DNA from: Siderastrea radians
Lineage: Eukaryota > Cnidaria > Anthozoa > Scleractinia > Rhizangiidae
Direction of reading: 5' to 3'
DNA length: 64,000 bases
Assembly (NCBI GenBank): GCA_964017195.1
Contig: OZ024889.1
Span: forward strand, 67,962,358-68,026,357
Shown: piece after piece, positions 1-11,225 of the stretch
Layout of the letters: each line of letters opens with the position of its first letter
Position numbering within the stretch: the stretch's first letter is position 1
Program-made: the position numbers and the translations under genes
The notes under the pieces: model-generated
The model's database searches: none
Told to the model about the DNA's origin: nothing
Seen by the model: the letters and a program-made list of their open reading frames with translations, nothing else

Positions 1-119
1 ATCGTGAAAGGGCATTAGGGACCTTTTATGGGATGTTACATTTTACAGTAAAAGCAAGAAAATTTCAATCCATCTTAAGTATACTTGATTGCTGGTTTTT
101 TAATATAATTTCGTGACCT

Positions 120-374
120 ATGTGCTGTGAAATCTGACTGTATATACAAGCTTAGCGAAAACTGGATTCTAGCTAATTCCTTTTTCATCGATTCATCAAT
201 GTATAGGAATCTACGAGTTTGGAACACTTCAGAATTTGACAGATTTGCTCCTAGTTCGGTCTGCACATGCAACAACAGGTACCCAATGATAATGAAAGAG
301 CAACGAGTTAAATCTATCACGCTTTCAATGGCAAGCAGTAGCTTGTTACTGTTGCGCGCTCCATTTTGTTCCCC
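120..374 (+). promoter_or_regulatory. Promoter-like module upstream of TSR exon copy 1
   Basis: About 250 bp directly before the exon at 375 is repeated before the other copies of this exon. Shared blocks are a 'tgctgtgaaatctga' stretch, a weak 'acttcagaatttgacag' block, a 'cggtct' box, and an AT-rich 'gagttaaat...ctatcac' segment about 65 bp before the ATG, where the gene at 46452 has a real TATA box. Promoter function is inferred from position and conservation. Confidence 0.45.
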
Positions 375-812
375 ATGAAGAAATATTTTTGGGTTTTTCT
401 CGTTCTTTTTGCTTCTTTCACTGCCCTACTTGGTCCTTCGGGTTTATGGGCGTGGCGTCGAAGGCGAAGGCAAGGTTGTAATCGGCGAGATTGCATTCTC
501 AACGACTGGGCAAAAGTTGGAAGTTGTTCGTGACCATGCGGAGTGGGAGGAGATCAGTCAGAAAATGGCAATGCAACGGCGGAAAACCCTGTCCACCCTA
601 CAACAGTCCTCAAAGAATGCGTTATTGGCTGTGTAACAAGCAGTGCTGTCGGATTAACTGCGCGTGGACTTGGAGCGCCTGGGGTCCATGTTCTGGCTGT
701 GGAATATCGAGGCAAACGCGTACGGTGAGCATTCTGGGAAATCCTAGATGCGGGGGGAAAGGCGTGTCCAAGCAGGCGGAGTGAGACGCGGAGCTGCAAT
801 ACTGGAGTGTAA
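375..812 (+). pseudogene. TSR array exon, copy 1 (broken)
   Basis: This copy of the array exon should encode a secreted protein of about 150 residues: signal peptide, Trp plus Arg tract, two thrombospondin type-1 repeats. The start ATG at 375 and the hydrophobic leader (MKKYFWVF...) are intact. Codon 53 is TGA at 531-533, where intact sisters have CGA in the CSRTCG motif. A deletion of roughly 15 bases follows, moving the rest (CRINCAWTWSAWGPCSGCG) into another frame, and an extra base in a G-run near 752-760 shifts the final CGG segment again. The 3' end keeps the splice-donor-like GGAGT|GTAAGT (808/809) that overlaps the terminal TAA. Loss of the coding frame is directly visible. A residual role, for example as an untranslated first exon, cannot be excluded. 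Confidence 0.85.
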
Positions 813-1766
813 GTTGACGAGCTTTATTCTTAGTTTCAAGCGAGATATGCCCGAGATTAAGAGGTATAGGGCAGACCAAAGATGGGTTCAACAGCCTTTT
901 ACACCAAAATATAAAAGAGTTTCACACAGAGTAATTAAGGATAGCGTACATATCTTCTCGGCTAAGTTCACAAAATAAGCCTTTATGTTTTTCGCCCTTG
1001 GGTAATCCTGCTTAGGTTGGTAAATTATTCAGTTAATGGGCTGCATTACCCGCGCTTGTTTACTGGGCGAAAACAACAACACTGTGAGTTGAAGTAAAAC
1101 TGGCTGTGGGCAAAGACCCATAGCCGGTTTATTAATCAACAAGTAACTTGTTTAACTCAGTATATAATTAGTTCGGTACATAAATGTATTTTGTTCTGAA
1201 TCAAGGCCTGTTTTGCAACGTCTTTATCTGCAAAAGACGAGTACAGCGTACAATTACCAGGGCTTTTTGGCTCAATCGAATTAGTATAGGTGGGATATTA
1301 CTCATGAAAGCTTGTAATCAATGTAGACAAGATACTTAAACGAAACGCAAAAAATTGAAATGATATAAATGAAGGAATAAAAAATCTTTTATCTGAAGAC
1401 AAATGTGTCAAGTAATGTCGTTCTCGCACTTTTGTATGAGTCATCGGGCGAAAATCCTAAAAACTGTGTAACAGTACTTTCATGTAATGATGGGTTATCA
1501 TGTTATAAAGGTGGTTTAAGACTTTGGATGAAATACGCATTAGAGTGTAACCCCTTAAATGAAACCTATTGTGCAGGACTTTCCTGAAGTTGCTGTTAGG
1601 TTGCTCAATCCTAACAGCGTTGGGGATTTTTAAACTCTTTGCCTTTTTTTCTTCAAAGGAAACCAAAATGCTCCAAATGAATTATTTTGAACGCATCTGA
1701 ATTGTCCGACTTGACACGGATCAAATTTTCCTGACCTGATGTTAAACGTGCCACTTTGCTACTTAA
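813..1766. other. Non-coding array spacer after copy 1
   Basis: No gene is seen. The first 500 bp resemble the sequence after copy 3 (13,014-13,390), sharing a 'ggttcaacagccttttacac' block. The stretch near 1,400-1,600 resembles 18,705-18,870 and 22,668-22,860. It is duplicated intron or spacer sequence of the array. The short open frames in it have no recognisable domain. Confidence 0.6.
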
Positions 1767-2566
1767 GGGACCGTTCATTTTTTATGAGGTAGTCAGGTAG
1801 GGTGGGCTGGTGGGATTTGAGGGGGGCCATGTAAAAACATATGGCTTTAAAGGGGGGGGGGCAGCCAAAAAAATATGGTGTGTGAAGGGGGGTCACCAAA
1901 AAAATTGCCTTTAAGTTTAGTAGTGACAGCTTCTGTAATAATGCAAACATCAGTGCCAGAAGGCCAAAAATAGCGTTTCTAAGGTTCTGAAAATTCAAAT
2001 TTTCCCGGGGGAGAATGCCCCCGGACCCCCCTACTTCGTTATACACCCAACGGCTACTCTACCCCACGACTTATTTCATAACAAAATACAGCCAGGGGAA
2101 TGTCAGCTCTTTTTTCCCCTCTGCTAGTCCGATTCTTAAACAACTGAACAACTGATAATAATGTCCAAAACAATGCTTTAACCCAGTATCAATTGTCTGT
2201 TTATGTACTTCAGAATGCAGCAAATTGCATTAGAGCATCTCCAAATTTTCGAAATTTTCCAGGGGAAGATACTTCTTGAACCCCTACCAGAAAATTACCT
2301 TTAGTGCTTGTCTGAATAAAGACATTTACTCCTGCAGGACTTGAGTGTTAAAATTGACTGTTAAATTTTCAGCTTGATAAGTTTTAGATTTACTTTATCC
2401 CTTTTTTTTCTCTTTTTTTTGGGGGGGGGGGTCATCTCAAATATTTAGGACTACAAGGGGGGGCAGGTAAAAAATTTATAATGTAGAGGGGGGGTCATTA
2501 CATTTTACAGGTACTACCCATTAAATCCCACCAGCCCCCCCTACCCCATAAAAAATGAACGGTCCC
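1767..2566. mobile_element. Non-autonomous DNA element, 800 bp, TIRs GGGACCGTTC
   Basis: The ends are inverted repeats of about 50 bp: GGGACCGTTCATTTTTTATG at the left, and its complement before 2566, followed by a shared 'gggctggtgggattt' block. TAA lies immediately outside both ends (1764-1766 and 2567-2569), a likely 3-bp target duplication. The interior is G-rich and non-coding. Three-base TAA duplications with GGG ends suit a PIF/Harbinger-type MITE; that family assignment is inference. Confidence 0.75.
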
Positions 2567-4860
2567 TAAGTATCCGACAAACAGACAGTAAATTATTTGC
2601 CTCGAATAATAACTAAGGTCACCTTCTAAAGAATTTTCTGTGGTTAGCCATGTTAATAACAGCTTTAAGAGAAGTTGACGTAATGAAATTTATTCTGTAT
2701 AAAAGTTGTACAATAATTTTGGGCATCAACAAAAAACTGGTCGGATACTGGGCACCTTTGTTCAAAAAGTGAAAACTGCTAACTCCTATTGTTCTAAAAA
2801 TTTCAAATCTAATTAGAAATTCCATATCGATCTGAAAGCGTGACCTCTTTAAATATCCTAACACCAAATATGTTACTTCTTTCTCAAAAATATTGCATGC
2901 ATCAGTTAAGAAGAATCAAATTTAACCCTTGATCTTACTCATCTAACAAGAACGGCGCCTTCTACGAATCTCCGTTGAGCTTTAAGTCGGTTAAAACAAG
3001 CGAAAGGAAGCTTCAATAATTACCTTTTTTCGGAGAACGCATCTTTCTGCAAATTTTAAGCGCGAAACAACAAATTAAGTTAAAGTTCTATTGGTCGGAT
3101 ACTGAACAACATACTTTATGTGAATCGCGCGGACAAAAACAAAAATATGAGTGGAGGATCATCGCAGCGATTTAGGAACTTCAGTCTAGAAAAAATCCTC
3201 TTTAAACGGGACAAGCTCTCTTGATGTAATGTTATAAACGTTGTAACATGCTGTAACAAACGGGACTCCATCAAGAAAACTACTTCCACGTCCGAATTGC
3301 AATCAGTCTCAGACGTGTTCAAGATGTCGCGTAGTTGATTTCCCAAATAACTGTAATATTGACTAAAGAAAACATTACCCCTCTTAATTGTGTTATTTTT
3401 GGGTTTTCGCACTCCCGCACACGAAGATCAACCACTGAATATAGCATACACACCGTATTTATTTACCTATAAGCCGAGCTTGGCTATAAGCCGAGACACT
3501 AAAGTCATAGACTTTTGAAAAAAAATTGGAAAACTCTTCGCTGTAAGCCGAGTCCTAAATTTCTCAAAAAGGTTTACCTTTTTATTAAGCTCTCCAAATA
3601 GGTTTTTCATCTGCAATTTATGGAATAGTGTTGACCGTGATAATGAGTAGCACGTTTTGCAATACGAGGGCTCTTGGCTGAACTTCTGATCTTGCCGGAA
3701 TTGAAGAAGCTAATAAGCTTTGTCATTTTTCCAAAATATTCATTGCTAGGGGTATGATGTTACTCAAGCTTGTGGTCAATGAGAAGAAGGATTTTAACGA
3801 AACAAGAGTAACTGCATTGATATGAATATAAAAAGAATATACAACAAACTTACTTTGCTTTATTAATTTTCTCAGTAAATCGCGGAATGCGCTTGTTCGA
3901 TCAGAACAGTTACAACGCGCGTGTGAGGAGAGTTTCAGCGCGAGGGGTGCATAGTACTAAAGGAAAAAGCTGTATTTTGGAAGTCGTGGCAATTTCATCT
4001 CCTGAATAACTATGGTCTCTTCATCACCGTTATTTATTTTATTGTCATCATTTTTTTTGTGTGTGTGTGTACAAAAGAATTGAAGAATCCCGGTGCGTCT
4101 GCGGAAACAACAGGATGTGTTCCAACATTTACAACGTATTATAGAAATAAAAGAAATCCTTGTATAAACCTTTTAAGAAATAATCGATCACGTTTAGCGG
4201 TTTGAGGGCAACTGACGTAACCCTTGAGCTATTTACAGGATCAACGCTTGTATCACGTATACAAAATCGTAAAAACTGACCGTAACGAATACCATTTAGC
4301 CATACTGTGGTGCTCTTTATTACACTTTACACTGAGCTGGTTCTGAGTTTTGAGTGTGTGAATGAAATCCTGACTTGTGACCATTAAAATAAAGCTAGTT
4401 GAGCAGTACTTTCCTGTGGTGCTGTTTATTATGCTGGTTCAAGTGGTTCTATCTTCTGAGTCTGACGGAAAAATCTTCAAGTGAGGCTACTCAAAAGAGA
4501 GTTATTGCGCGGTTCGGTCAGCAAACTATACACCAGCGTGATAGCCTAATTAGTTCCAAAATAAGATAATAAAGCTTAAAAAGTTAATAAAACTTTCTGA
4601 AGTGGAGAACGTGTTTAAAGAAGTGTATGTAAGTGAGCCTGATCCATCCAACTTGCAAAATATTTTCAGAGTAATTTTACACTGTTATTTCGTTAGCTGT
4701 GAAATTCGTCGAATAGTTTACCTCGGGATCATGACAGGCTTTAGGGGCTTTTGTCTTTATAAACAGCCTGTTAGTTTTATGTTACTTTTTACTGTAAAAA
4801 CAACAAAAAGCATGATTAAAATCGACCTCAAGTATAGCTGATATGCTGATTTTAAATCAC
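2567..4860. other. Array spacer, paralogous to about 13,400-15,170
   Basis: No gene is seen. From about 2,935 the sequence runs collinear with 13,420 onward (for example the 'aggaacttcagtct' and 'catgacaggctttagg' blocks), so it belongs to a tandemly duplicated block. A single insertion at 3449-3628 interrupts the match. Near 4,280-4,500 it contains diverged units of the 106-bp minisatellite found throughout the array. Confidence 0.6.
3449..3628. mobile_element. 180-bp insertion with 'ataagccgag' repeats
   Basis: The paralogous block near 13,910 passes directly from 'gagtagcatacatatc' to 'ttgaccgtgataa', whereas here about 180 bp intervene. The insert carries three copies of a 'taagccgag' motif. 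No clear terminal repeats or target duplication could be fixed by eye, so the class is unknown. It is a recent presence/absence difference between two array blocks. Confidence 0.5.
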
Positions 4861-5150
4861 ACGTGCTGTAAATTCCGTTTATGCACACAACTTCAAAGCA
4901 AACTGTCCTTTTAATTTTACTTTCTTTATCGTCGATTTCTCAACTACAGGAAGCCACAAGCTTTCAACACGCCAACAAGTGACAGTGTTGTTCCTCGATC
5001 GGTTTGGACACGTAAGAAAAGATGCTTAAGAAAGGGGATCAAATTAAATAAATCCAGCCCGACCTTAGTGGCCAATGGCTCAGTTTTATTGTCGCGCGTT
5101 ACGTAATACACTTCCATCACCGCGATAAAACAGTTTAATTTGACCAACTG
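4861..5150 (+). promoter_or_regulatory. Orphan promoter-like module without exon (1)
   Basis: This matches the upstream module of the TSR exons ('gtgctgtaaattcc', 'gccacaagctttcaacac', 'gatcggtttggacacg', 'ggggatcaaattaaataaat'). Where the ATG should be, the sequence reads GCGATAAAACAG and no TSR exon follows. A near-identical orphan sits at 15,170-15,450. It is probably a relic, or a promoter detached from its exon. Confidence 0.5.
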
Positions 5151-5181
5151 TTAGCTTTTGCTGTGATCCGCCAGTTTCTCA

Positions 5182-5910
5182 GGGTGCGTTTCTTTGGGAA
5201 AATCCAAATCCGGATTCTTGTATCCAAAAACGGATTTTGCGTTTCTTTACCTAAATCCGAAAATGGATTAATCAGGGATTAGTGATCTGAAGAATCCACA
5301 CTCCGAGTGGATACATCAGATCAAATCTAAATCCGGATTTTTAGGATTCATGATCAGTGCGTTTCTTTGGGGGACGAATCCGAAAATAGTGCATCTGTCA
5401 AGCGGTCTTCCATGCAAATTTACTGGTCTCGCCATATTTTCTCTCGATCTTGCGTGACAAAACATTCGATCGTGAAAAAGAAAATTCAGGTGATTATTCC
5501 GTTCCGTATATTTGAAAAGTTTTCTCCAAAAGTACAGACAGAAGCATTGACACGTCAGGATAACTTCATTTGTGTACCATTTCTGTAATTCAGCGATCAG
5601 ATTTTGCTAATTGTGAACGCAAATAGCGAGTTCACTTGAACTACTGCAGTTACTATTTTTATTTATTTATTTTATTAGCTTCGCCTTATTAGCTGTCCTT
5701 GTTTATGAATTATTTGTATTCTATTCTAGTTGAATTCTAGGGTAGTACGAGAGAAATATCGTTCTGACATATATATATATTGCGTGCCTCCAACCTGTCT
5801 TATCATGTCAAAATAATCCTTTTTCGGATTTTGCGTTTCTTTGGTGTCAAAGAATCCGTATGATCTGGGATCACAAATCCGTTTTCAGATTCTCCCAAAG
5901 AAACGCACCC
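5182..5910. mobile_element. Non-autonomous DNA transposon with TCA target duplication
   Basis: Perfect terminal inverted repeats begin GGGTGCGTTTCTTTGGG and end with the complement. TCA flanks both sides (5179-5181 and 5911-5913). The paralogous sites near 15,490, 10,770 and 20,300 lack the insert and read straight through a single TCA, so insertion after block duplication is shown directly. The interior is rich in subterminal 'aatccg' and 'cggattt' motifs and has no transposase frame. Confidence 0.88.
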
Positions 5911-6169
5911 TCAGTGTTCCGGGTCTCTACGTAAGACCGGACTTTTGACCAGAAACAACCGTAGATGAACCGCATCAGCCAATGTCATACCACATTATAG
6001 CGAGGCAAAAACCCTCACTTGAGAACGCAACAAGCACTAGTGCGTGGTAGCGGCAGAAAAACGAATTAAATCCATTCCTAGCCATCCTAGGGCCAAATGC
6101 ATGACAAACGATTTCTCCTCAAGACTCAAGACTCATTCAAAACTTAGAACAACAGTCTTGTTTTATGTT

Positions 6170-6445
6170 TTGAATGAGCCGCGAGATGAAATCGAAATAA
6201 GTGATCATTCAAATGAAACACTATATTTTCCTGTAGGTCTGTTTATTGCACTGTACAAGGTGTTCTAACTTTTAAGTCTGTGAAGGAAATCTTAAAGCGT
6301 GACCATTTAAGTGAAAGCTACTGAGCAGTACTTTCCTGTGGTGCTGTTAATTATGCTGTACAAGGTGGTTCTAAGTGTTGAGTCTGTGGAGGAAATCCAT
6401 AAGTGTGACCATTTATACGAAGGTCATTGAGGAGGTCTGTAACCA
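6170..6445. repeat. 106-bp minisatellite, about 2.5 units
   Basis: Units share the core 'tgctgtttattatgctgtacaa', 'ggttctaa(c/g)tttt', 'gagtctgtg', 'gaaatcctaaagtgtgacca' and 'gaaagctattgagcag'. The same unit recurs across the array (best at 15,790-16,440) and inverted at 51,500-51,790. It is non-coding; short frames through it are accidental. Confidence 0.7.
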
Positions 6446-6465
6446 TTAATTCGAAGTTTGTATAT

Positions 6466-6501
6466 GTAATCGCATGAGGCCGAGTAGAATTAAGGATAAA
6501 T

Positions 6502-6544
<43 letters not shown>

Positions 6545-6627
6545 CGCAGCGACAAGGGCAACTTGTGAAAACTTTGAAAATACAAGTGAAATTTATCCTT
6601 AATTCTACGAGGACTTAATGCGATTAC
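6466..6627. repeat. Hairpin (foldback) element
   Basis: Two arms of about 65 bp pair: GTAATCGCAT at 6466 with ATGCGATTAC ending at 6627, then 'agaattaaggataaat' with 'atttatccttaattct' and 'caaagttttcacaa' with 'ttgtgaaaactttg'. The loop contains 'gtcgcgcagcgac'. It resembles a foldback MITE and lies at the left edge of the larger insertion. Confidence 0.75.
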
Positions 6628-7035
6628 TTGTTTCTTACACAGAGGGCAAAATTTTCGGAAAACTTTCATGCACGTTAAAACACAATCAGCCGGCCCTAAG
6701 AATAAAAGTACCCGCTCGTAAACAATTCACCAAACAAGCAGTTTAACTGTTGCTCAGCGCACAGAACAAGAAAGACTGACCATTATGTACATCTTAAGAG
6801 ATAAATACAATTCTAGTTCATTGACAAAACACACTTAAAACTCAATTAACTAAGTAAATTTTATTCACCTGAGTTGCGAAGCTTCCTCTCGCTGGAAAAA
6901 TTATCGACCCCGTCGCTCCAAAGTTTTCAGTAGTTTTAAAACAAATAACCATTTGCTGTTTCCCGTAACACATATAGGTTCACCTTTTGGAATTTCTCTT
7001 TAAGCAAACACCCGATTTCCATACCATTTTTACCG

Positions 7036-7151
7036 GTTGAAAGTCAAACTTTGAAGCGATCCTTGTGTTGAACAACTCAAAATCCGTTTTTCGGTTAAAA
7101 GTCAAACTTTGAAGCGATCCTTGTGTTGAACAACTCAAAATCCGTTTTTCG
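7036..7151. repeat. Tandem duplication, two 58-bp units
   Basis: Units 7036-7093 and 7094-7151 are almost identical (core 'gtcaaactttgaagcgatcc'), differing near their first bases. They lie inside the composite insertion. Confidence 0.85.
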
Positions 7152-8457
7152 TTTCAAGACGCCTACAAAATGCAAATGGCGCGCTCTCGCGCCTAGCCAA
7201 TCAAATGCGAGTAATTTTGGCGCTTGGCCAATCAGGAATTAGTAATTTTGCCCTCGTCCGAAAGAAAATTAAGAAAAAATGCCCTCTGTCTCAACCAATC
7301 AGCATTCGGTAATTTTGCCCTCTATGTTATAAAAGTATTTAAATTGTTGTTAATGATCTCTATGGTTTATGTCAAACCCATAACTCATTTGTCACTGGTT
7401 TTGTTATTTCAAGGTTTCAGTTATTGGGCAATAGTCTGGGGGCAATGTCTAACCGGAAGTAGTTGTTCTGTTACTCTCTAAACCTGTATGACAAGGCTCC
7501 CAGTATTTTTCCTCTCACGCTTCCATGTGATCTCGGCATGCAATCACCAGTTAGTAAAGTCCCCTTGTCTTGTGACCCTGTCTCAGTTGTAAGCTACTCT
7601 TCAAGCTAGGTTGTTCTTTGCTTTCCCTCCCTCCCTCCCTGTATTGGTAGCTTTGTCATTCCTCATCTTCTCGATTGTGAATTTGGAACTACCATTCACG
7701 AGTAAGCAAGGAGCCCTTGTTTAAAATTCTGTTATCTGCTTAGAACTGTTTCATTTATTACTGTTGTCAGTTAACCTTGTCGGTTAGTTAATAAAGTTTT
7801 TGGTGGCAGGGAAGTGCAACATAGGCTGCACTTTTCCCACAGTAAAGTGCTATAGCCACCCTGGGAAATAGGTCCGGATCTCTTCCAGGATGGTACCATC
7901 GTACCATCTGACCTATTGTCCTCCCAGAAGGACACCCCTCTTCTGGTCCATCCTATGTTACACCCTAACATGGGTTCCCCTAGAGACGCCGCTACTCTAG
8001 AGGAGATAGGCTCTGCCTTTCCTGCCACCCAAGGTTTGCCACAACAATCAATTTTTCTCATTGTTTTCTTGTGTTCACCCAGCAGGAGGGGGTAAAGTCC
8101 AAGTCCCCTCCCCCCTGTAGTGCAACCAAGGGATTTTAATCATAGTTGCGAGCATCATCAAAGTCTGCTTCCCCCGCTACGTTTTCGACGTGAACTCTTT
8201 ACAGCACAAACCGCAGGGACTCATTAACCTATTTAGACCAGTGTGGTAGTCTTTTTGGACCCAAAATGGAAACAACGAGTTCAATAGTTATGTAGTAATC
8301 ATGAGTTCTTAATGTGTGGTTCCTCTTAAGGCTCTGTAATAAAACTTTTAGAAGTGGCAAGTTTAACTTTAACAAGTGTTACTACAACTTGGTGAGTGTG
8401 AACACGACCCCACATCATTTTGCTTTAAATTTTTTACCGTGTTTTAATAAAAGATGT

Positions 8458-8502
8458 GATGACGATGATGATGATGATGATGATGATGATGACGACGACG
8501 AC

Positions 8503-8561
<59 letters not shown>
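8458..8561. repeat. (GAT)n/(GAC)n microsatellite
   Basis: About 104 bp of nearly pure GAT triplets with a short GAC block inside, about 430 bp before the exon at 8988. It produces a poly-Asp open frame that is only a by-product of the repeat. Confidence 0.95.
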
Positions 8562-8563
<2 letters not shown>

Positions 8564-8717
8564 GCGTTTCAGCGTAATTTTACTGGGATTATTTCGCAAG
8601 CCTAAATTTGTCAAATGATTTGCAAGATATCATAAAAGAGATCATAAAAGGGCATTAGGGGCCTTAAGGTTACAAGAGAAAACAGCCATCTCAAGTGTAC
8701 ATGATTCGGGCTGATTT

Positions 8718-8987
8718 TGTATAATTTCGTGACCTGTGTGCTGTAAAATCTGAATATATACACAAGTTTTGAGGAAACTGCAACCTATTTACTTCCTTCA
8801 TCGTCGATTCATCACTGTAAAAGAAGCCACAAGCTTTGAGCACTCCACTGACTTGACAGATTTGTTCCTTGATCGGTCTGGAATGCAATAACAAGTACTT
8901 AAGAAAGAAGATCGAGTTAAATAAATCTATCACGGTTTCAATAGCCAGTAGTGACTTGTTACTGTTGCACGGTACACCTCGAACATC
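8718..8987 (+). promoter_or_regulatory. Promoter-like module of TSR exon copy 2
   Basis: The shared array module precedes this exon, with 'gtgctgtaaaatctgaa', 'gccacaagctttgagcac', 'acttgacagatttgttcc', 'gatcggtctgg' and the AT-rich 'gagttaaataaatctatcac' about 65 bp before the ATG. The last element is at the spacing of a TATA box and is the likely core promoter; this is inferred from the copy at 46452. Confidence 0.5.
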
Positions 8988-9434
8988 ATGACGAAATACT
9001 TTTGGGTTTTTCTCGTTGGTTTTGTTTCTTTCACTGCCCTGCTTGGGCCCTCGGGCTCGTGGGCTTGGCGTCGAAGACGTAGTTGTTCGCCGAGAAATTG
9101 CGTCCTCAACACATACTGGACAAACGCTGGAAGGTGTTCACGAACATGCGGAGGGGGGAGAGTTCTTCAGAGGAAATCGGTCAGAATATGGCCATACTGC
9201 GGAGGAAGAGCCTGTCCGCCTTACAACAGTCCTCAGCGAGTGCGTTATGGGTCTTGTAACACACGGTGCTGTCGCGTTAGCTGCATTTGGACTTGGAGTG
9301 CCTGGGGTTCGTGTTCCGGCTGCGGGATATCGAGGCAAACACGTACGGTGCGTATTCTGCGATATCCTAGATGTGGGGGAACGTCGTGTCCAACTATTCG
9401 GAGTCAGACGCGGAGCTGCAATACTGGAGTGTAA
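8988..9434 (+). CDS. Secreted two-TSR protein / candidate alternative first exon, copy 2
   Basis: The open frame of 148 codons begins MTKYFWVF. Residues 1-26 form a hydrophobic signal peptide with probable cleavage near SWA; Trp-Arg4 follows. TSR 1 (about residues 32-94) contains CSRTCGGG, which fits the O-fucosylation consensus C-x-x-S/T-C-G, and ends in SCNTRCCRVSC. TSR 2 (about 95-148) has the C-mannosylation-type WSAW and stops at CNTGV, before the last expected Cys. The frame ends GTG TAA, but this TAA lies within the splice donor GGAGT|GTAAGT (exon end 9430). Donor phase 2 matches the acceptor at 52,056, which would add the missing CCPVNC. It is either a short secreted matrix or adhesion protein or the N-terminus of the large TSR/cadherin protein. 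No inactivating change is seen. Confidence 0.8.
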   Translation: MTKYFWVFLVGFVSFTALLGPSGSWAWRRRRSCSPRNCVLNTYWTNAGRCSRTCGGGRVLQRKSVRIWPYCGGRACPPYNSPQRVRYGSCNTRCCRVSCIWTWSAWGSCSGCGISRQTRTVRILRYPRCGGTSCPTIRSQTRSCNTGV

Positions 9435-10423
9435 GTTGACATGAGCTTTGTTCTTTTGATTTCTAGTGAGTGACATCCGAAATTAAGGGGTGTGGGGCCG
9501 GGCCAAGGATAACGAGTTCAACAGCACTGTTCGCACACAGTTTTAGCATATATATCTTATGTTTCTTCTTAAATTCACAGGATGGGCTTTCCTGCTACAT
9601 TTTATTACATTATGTTACATGATTAATAGTGGGCATGTAAATACAGTTTCTACTGACATCAAGGTCTGTTTTGCGCTGTATTTATCTGCTAAACACGAGT
9701 GCAGTGTGTGCAAAGTACAAGCGGTTTTTAGCTCAATGGAAGCAGAGTATTTGGTTGCTAACATGACATTACTCCAGCTCGTATCAATGTAGAGAAGGTA
9801 TTTGATGGAGTAATATAAATAATGAATTAAGAAATCTTTTCTTTCTCTGTTTTCTCAACAAGTCGTGGAGAGTGTATGGTCAGGAAATTTGCGAACGCGG
9901 GATGAGATTTGAGTGCGAGAGTTACACAGTGCGAGAAAACTGAAGATAAAGCTCAGTGTTTTGTGGAAATATCAGATTAACTCTTTCTGAGGCAATTTGG
10001 TGCATTTGCAAAGACTTCAGGACTATTTGGTTGACTATTTCTCTAATCAGAGAATCATTATTAAAATTTTATTTGCACCCGTTTTTACTTGCACCCCCCA
10101 AAAAAGACGGTTTATTATGATAAGAGTTTAGTAAGAAGTCCTCTTAAGTATATTGATAATAAAACATTTTAATTAAAGTATGTGAAGTGGGGAACAGAAG
10201 AGTATGTAATTGAGCGCGATCCATTTTGGAGCATGTTTTCAGCGTAATTTTAATTTTGTTTTTTCGTCCGATCCTTTAACCCAAGATCATGACATTCTTA
10301 AGGGAATTTTGTTTTCAAAAACATCCTGTTGAGTGTTAAGTTACCTTCTACTGCAGAAACAAGAAAAAATAACGATCAAAATCGACCTCCAGTAAACGGC
10401 TAAATTCTTATTTTAAATCGTAT
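9435..10423. other. Array spacer, paralogous to 17,503-19,900
   Basis: No gene is seen. The sequence is collinear with that after copy 4: 'ggcatgtaaata', 'ctgctaaacacgagtgca', 'gaggcaatttggtgcatttgc'. The copy-4 side has two additional insertions (17,735-18,002 and 18,873-19,477) that are absent here. Confidence 0.6.
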
Positions 10424-10712
10424 GTGCTCAGTAAATTCTGAACAGAAGAGCAAGCTGTGTTCCTTTTTACTTCCTCTATCGTCAGTTTATCAAGTATAGA
10501 AGAAAGCCACAAGCTTTCAACATGCCACAATTTGACAGTTTTGTTAATGTTAATTTGACAGTTTTTGCGTGTCCAAACCTCGATCGGTTTGGACACGCAA
10601 GAAAAGATACTTAAGAACTGAGGATCAAGTTTAATAAATTCAGCTCGATTTCGCAATGACCAGTTATCGTCGCGCGGTACGTAATACACTTACCATCATC
10701 GCGAAGGAACAG
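10424..10712 (+). promoter_or_regulatory. Orphan promoter-like module without exon (2)
   Basis: This has the same module as upstream of the TSR exons ('gccacaagctttcaacatgcc', 'cctcgatcggtttggacacgc', 'gaggatcaagtttaataaat'). At the expected start the sequence is GCGAAGGAACAG instead of ATGAAGAAATAT, and no exon follows. Internally, 'aatttgacagtttt' is duplicated and a 'cgtgtccaaacctcgatcggtttggacacg' hairpin is present. Confidence 0.5.
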
Positions 10713-10969
10713 TTATATTCTTAGCGTTAACGTAATACTTTATCAGCTCTTAGCCTTTGCTGTGATCCGCCAGTCAGTGTTCCGGGTTTATACGTTAGAC
10801 CGGATGTTTGACCAGAGCCACCAGCCGGAGGAACCTTTTGTCAGTCGATGTTATACTATATCATAGCACAGGAAAAATCCCACTTGAGAGCGGCAATAGA
10901 ACGAATTAATCCATTCCAGCCATTCCAAGGGTCAAATTGTGTGCCAACTAACGTTGTTCTAAGTTTTGT

Positions 10970-11225
10970 ATGAGTCTTGGGATGAAATCATAGACAGACC
11001 ATTTACATGAATACTGCTTTCTTATCACTGCTTTCCTGCAATGCTGTTTATTACTTTGTATGGTGTGGTTCTAACTTTTGAGTCTGTGGAGGAAATTCTA
11101 GACTATGACCATTCAAATGAAAACTATTGAGCAGTGCTCTCCTGTGGTGCTGTTTGTTATGCTGTACAAGGTGGTTCTAAGTTTTGCGTCTGCGGACGAA
11201 ATCCTAGTGTGTGACCATTAAGTGA
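10970..11225. repeat. 106-bp minisatellite, about 2.4 units
   Basis: These units match the array minisatellite ('tgctgtttattac', 'gagtctgtggaggaaatt', 'gaccattcaaatgaaaac'). The corresponding copy in the sister block is at 20,480-20,760. Confidence 0.7.

Larger units (their letters stand above)
6446..8222. mobile_element. Composite insertion of about 1.8 kb in the array block
   Basis: The sister block passes from the last minisatellite unit (about 16,440) directly to the 'gaccagtgtggtagtc' sequence that here resumes at about 8,230, so roughly 1.8 kb is extra. Its left part is a hairpin (6466-6627) and it includes a 58-bp tandem duplication. The right part holds a (CCCT)n tract near 7,628 and a stretch ending in 'gtttttggtggcaggg'. 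No coding capacity is recognised, and it is probably several nested elements. Confidence 0.55.

Noticed and set aside
4944..5147. Minus-strand frame of 67 codons repeated at 15,254-15,457
   Set aside because: Conservation comes from block duplication of the orphan promoter module; no domain, start context or neighbour support.
8314..8577. Poly-Asp protein
   Set aside because: Translation of a GAT/GAC microsatellite.
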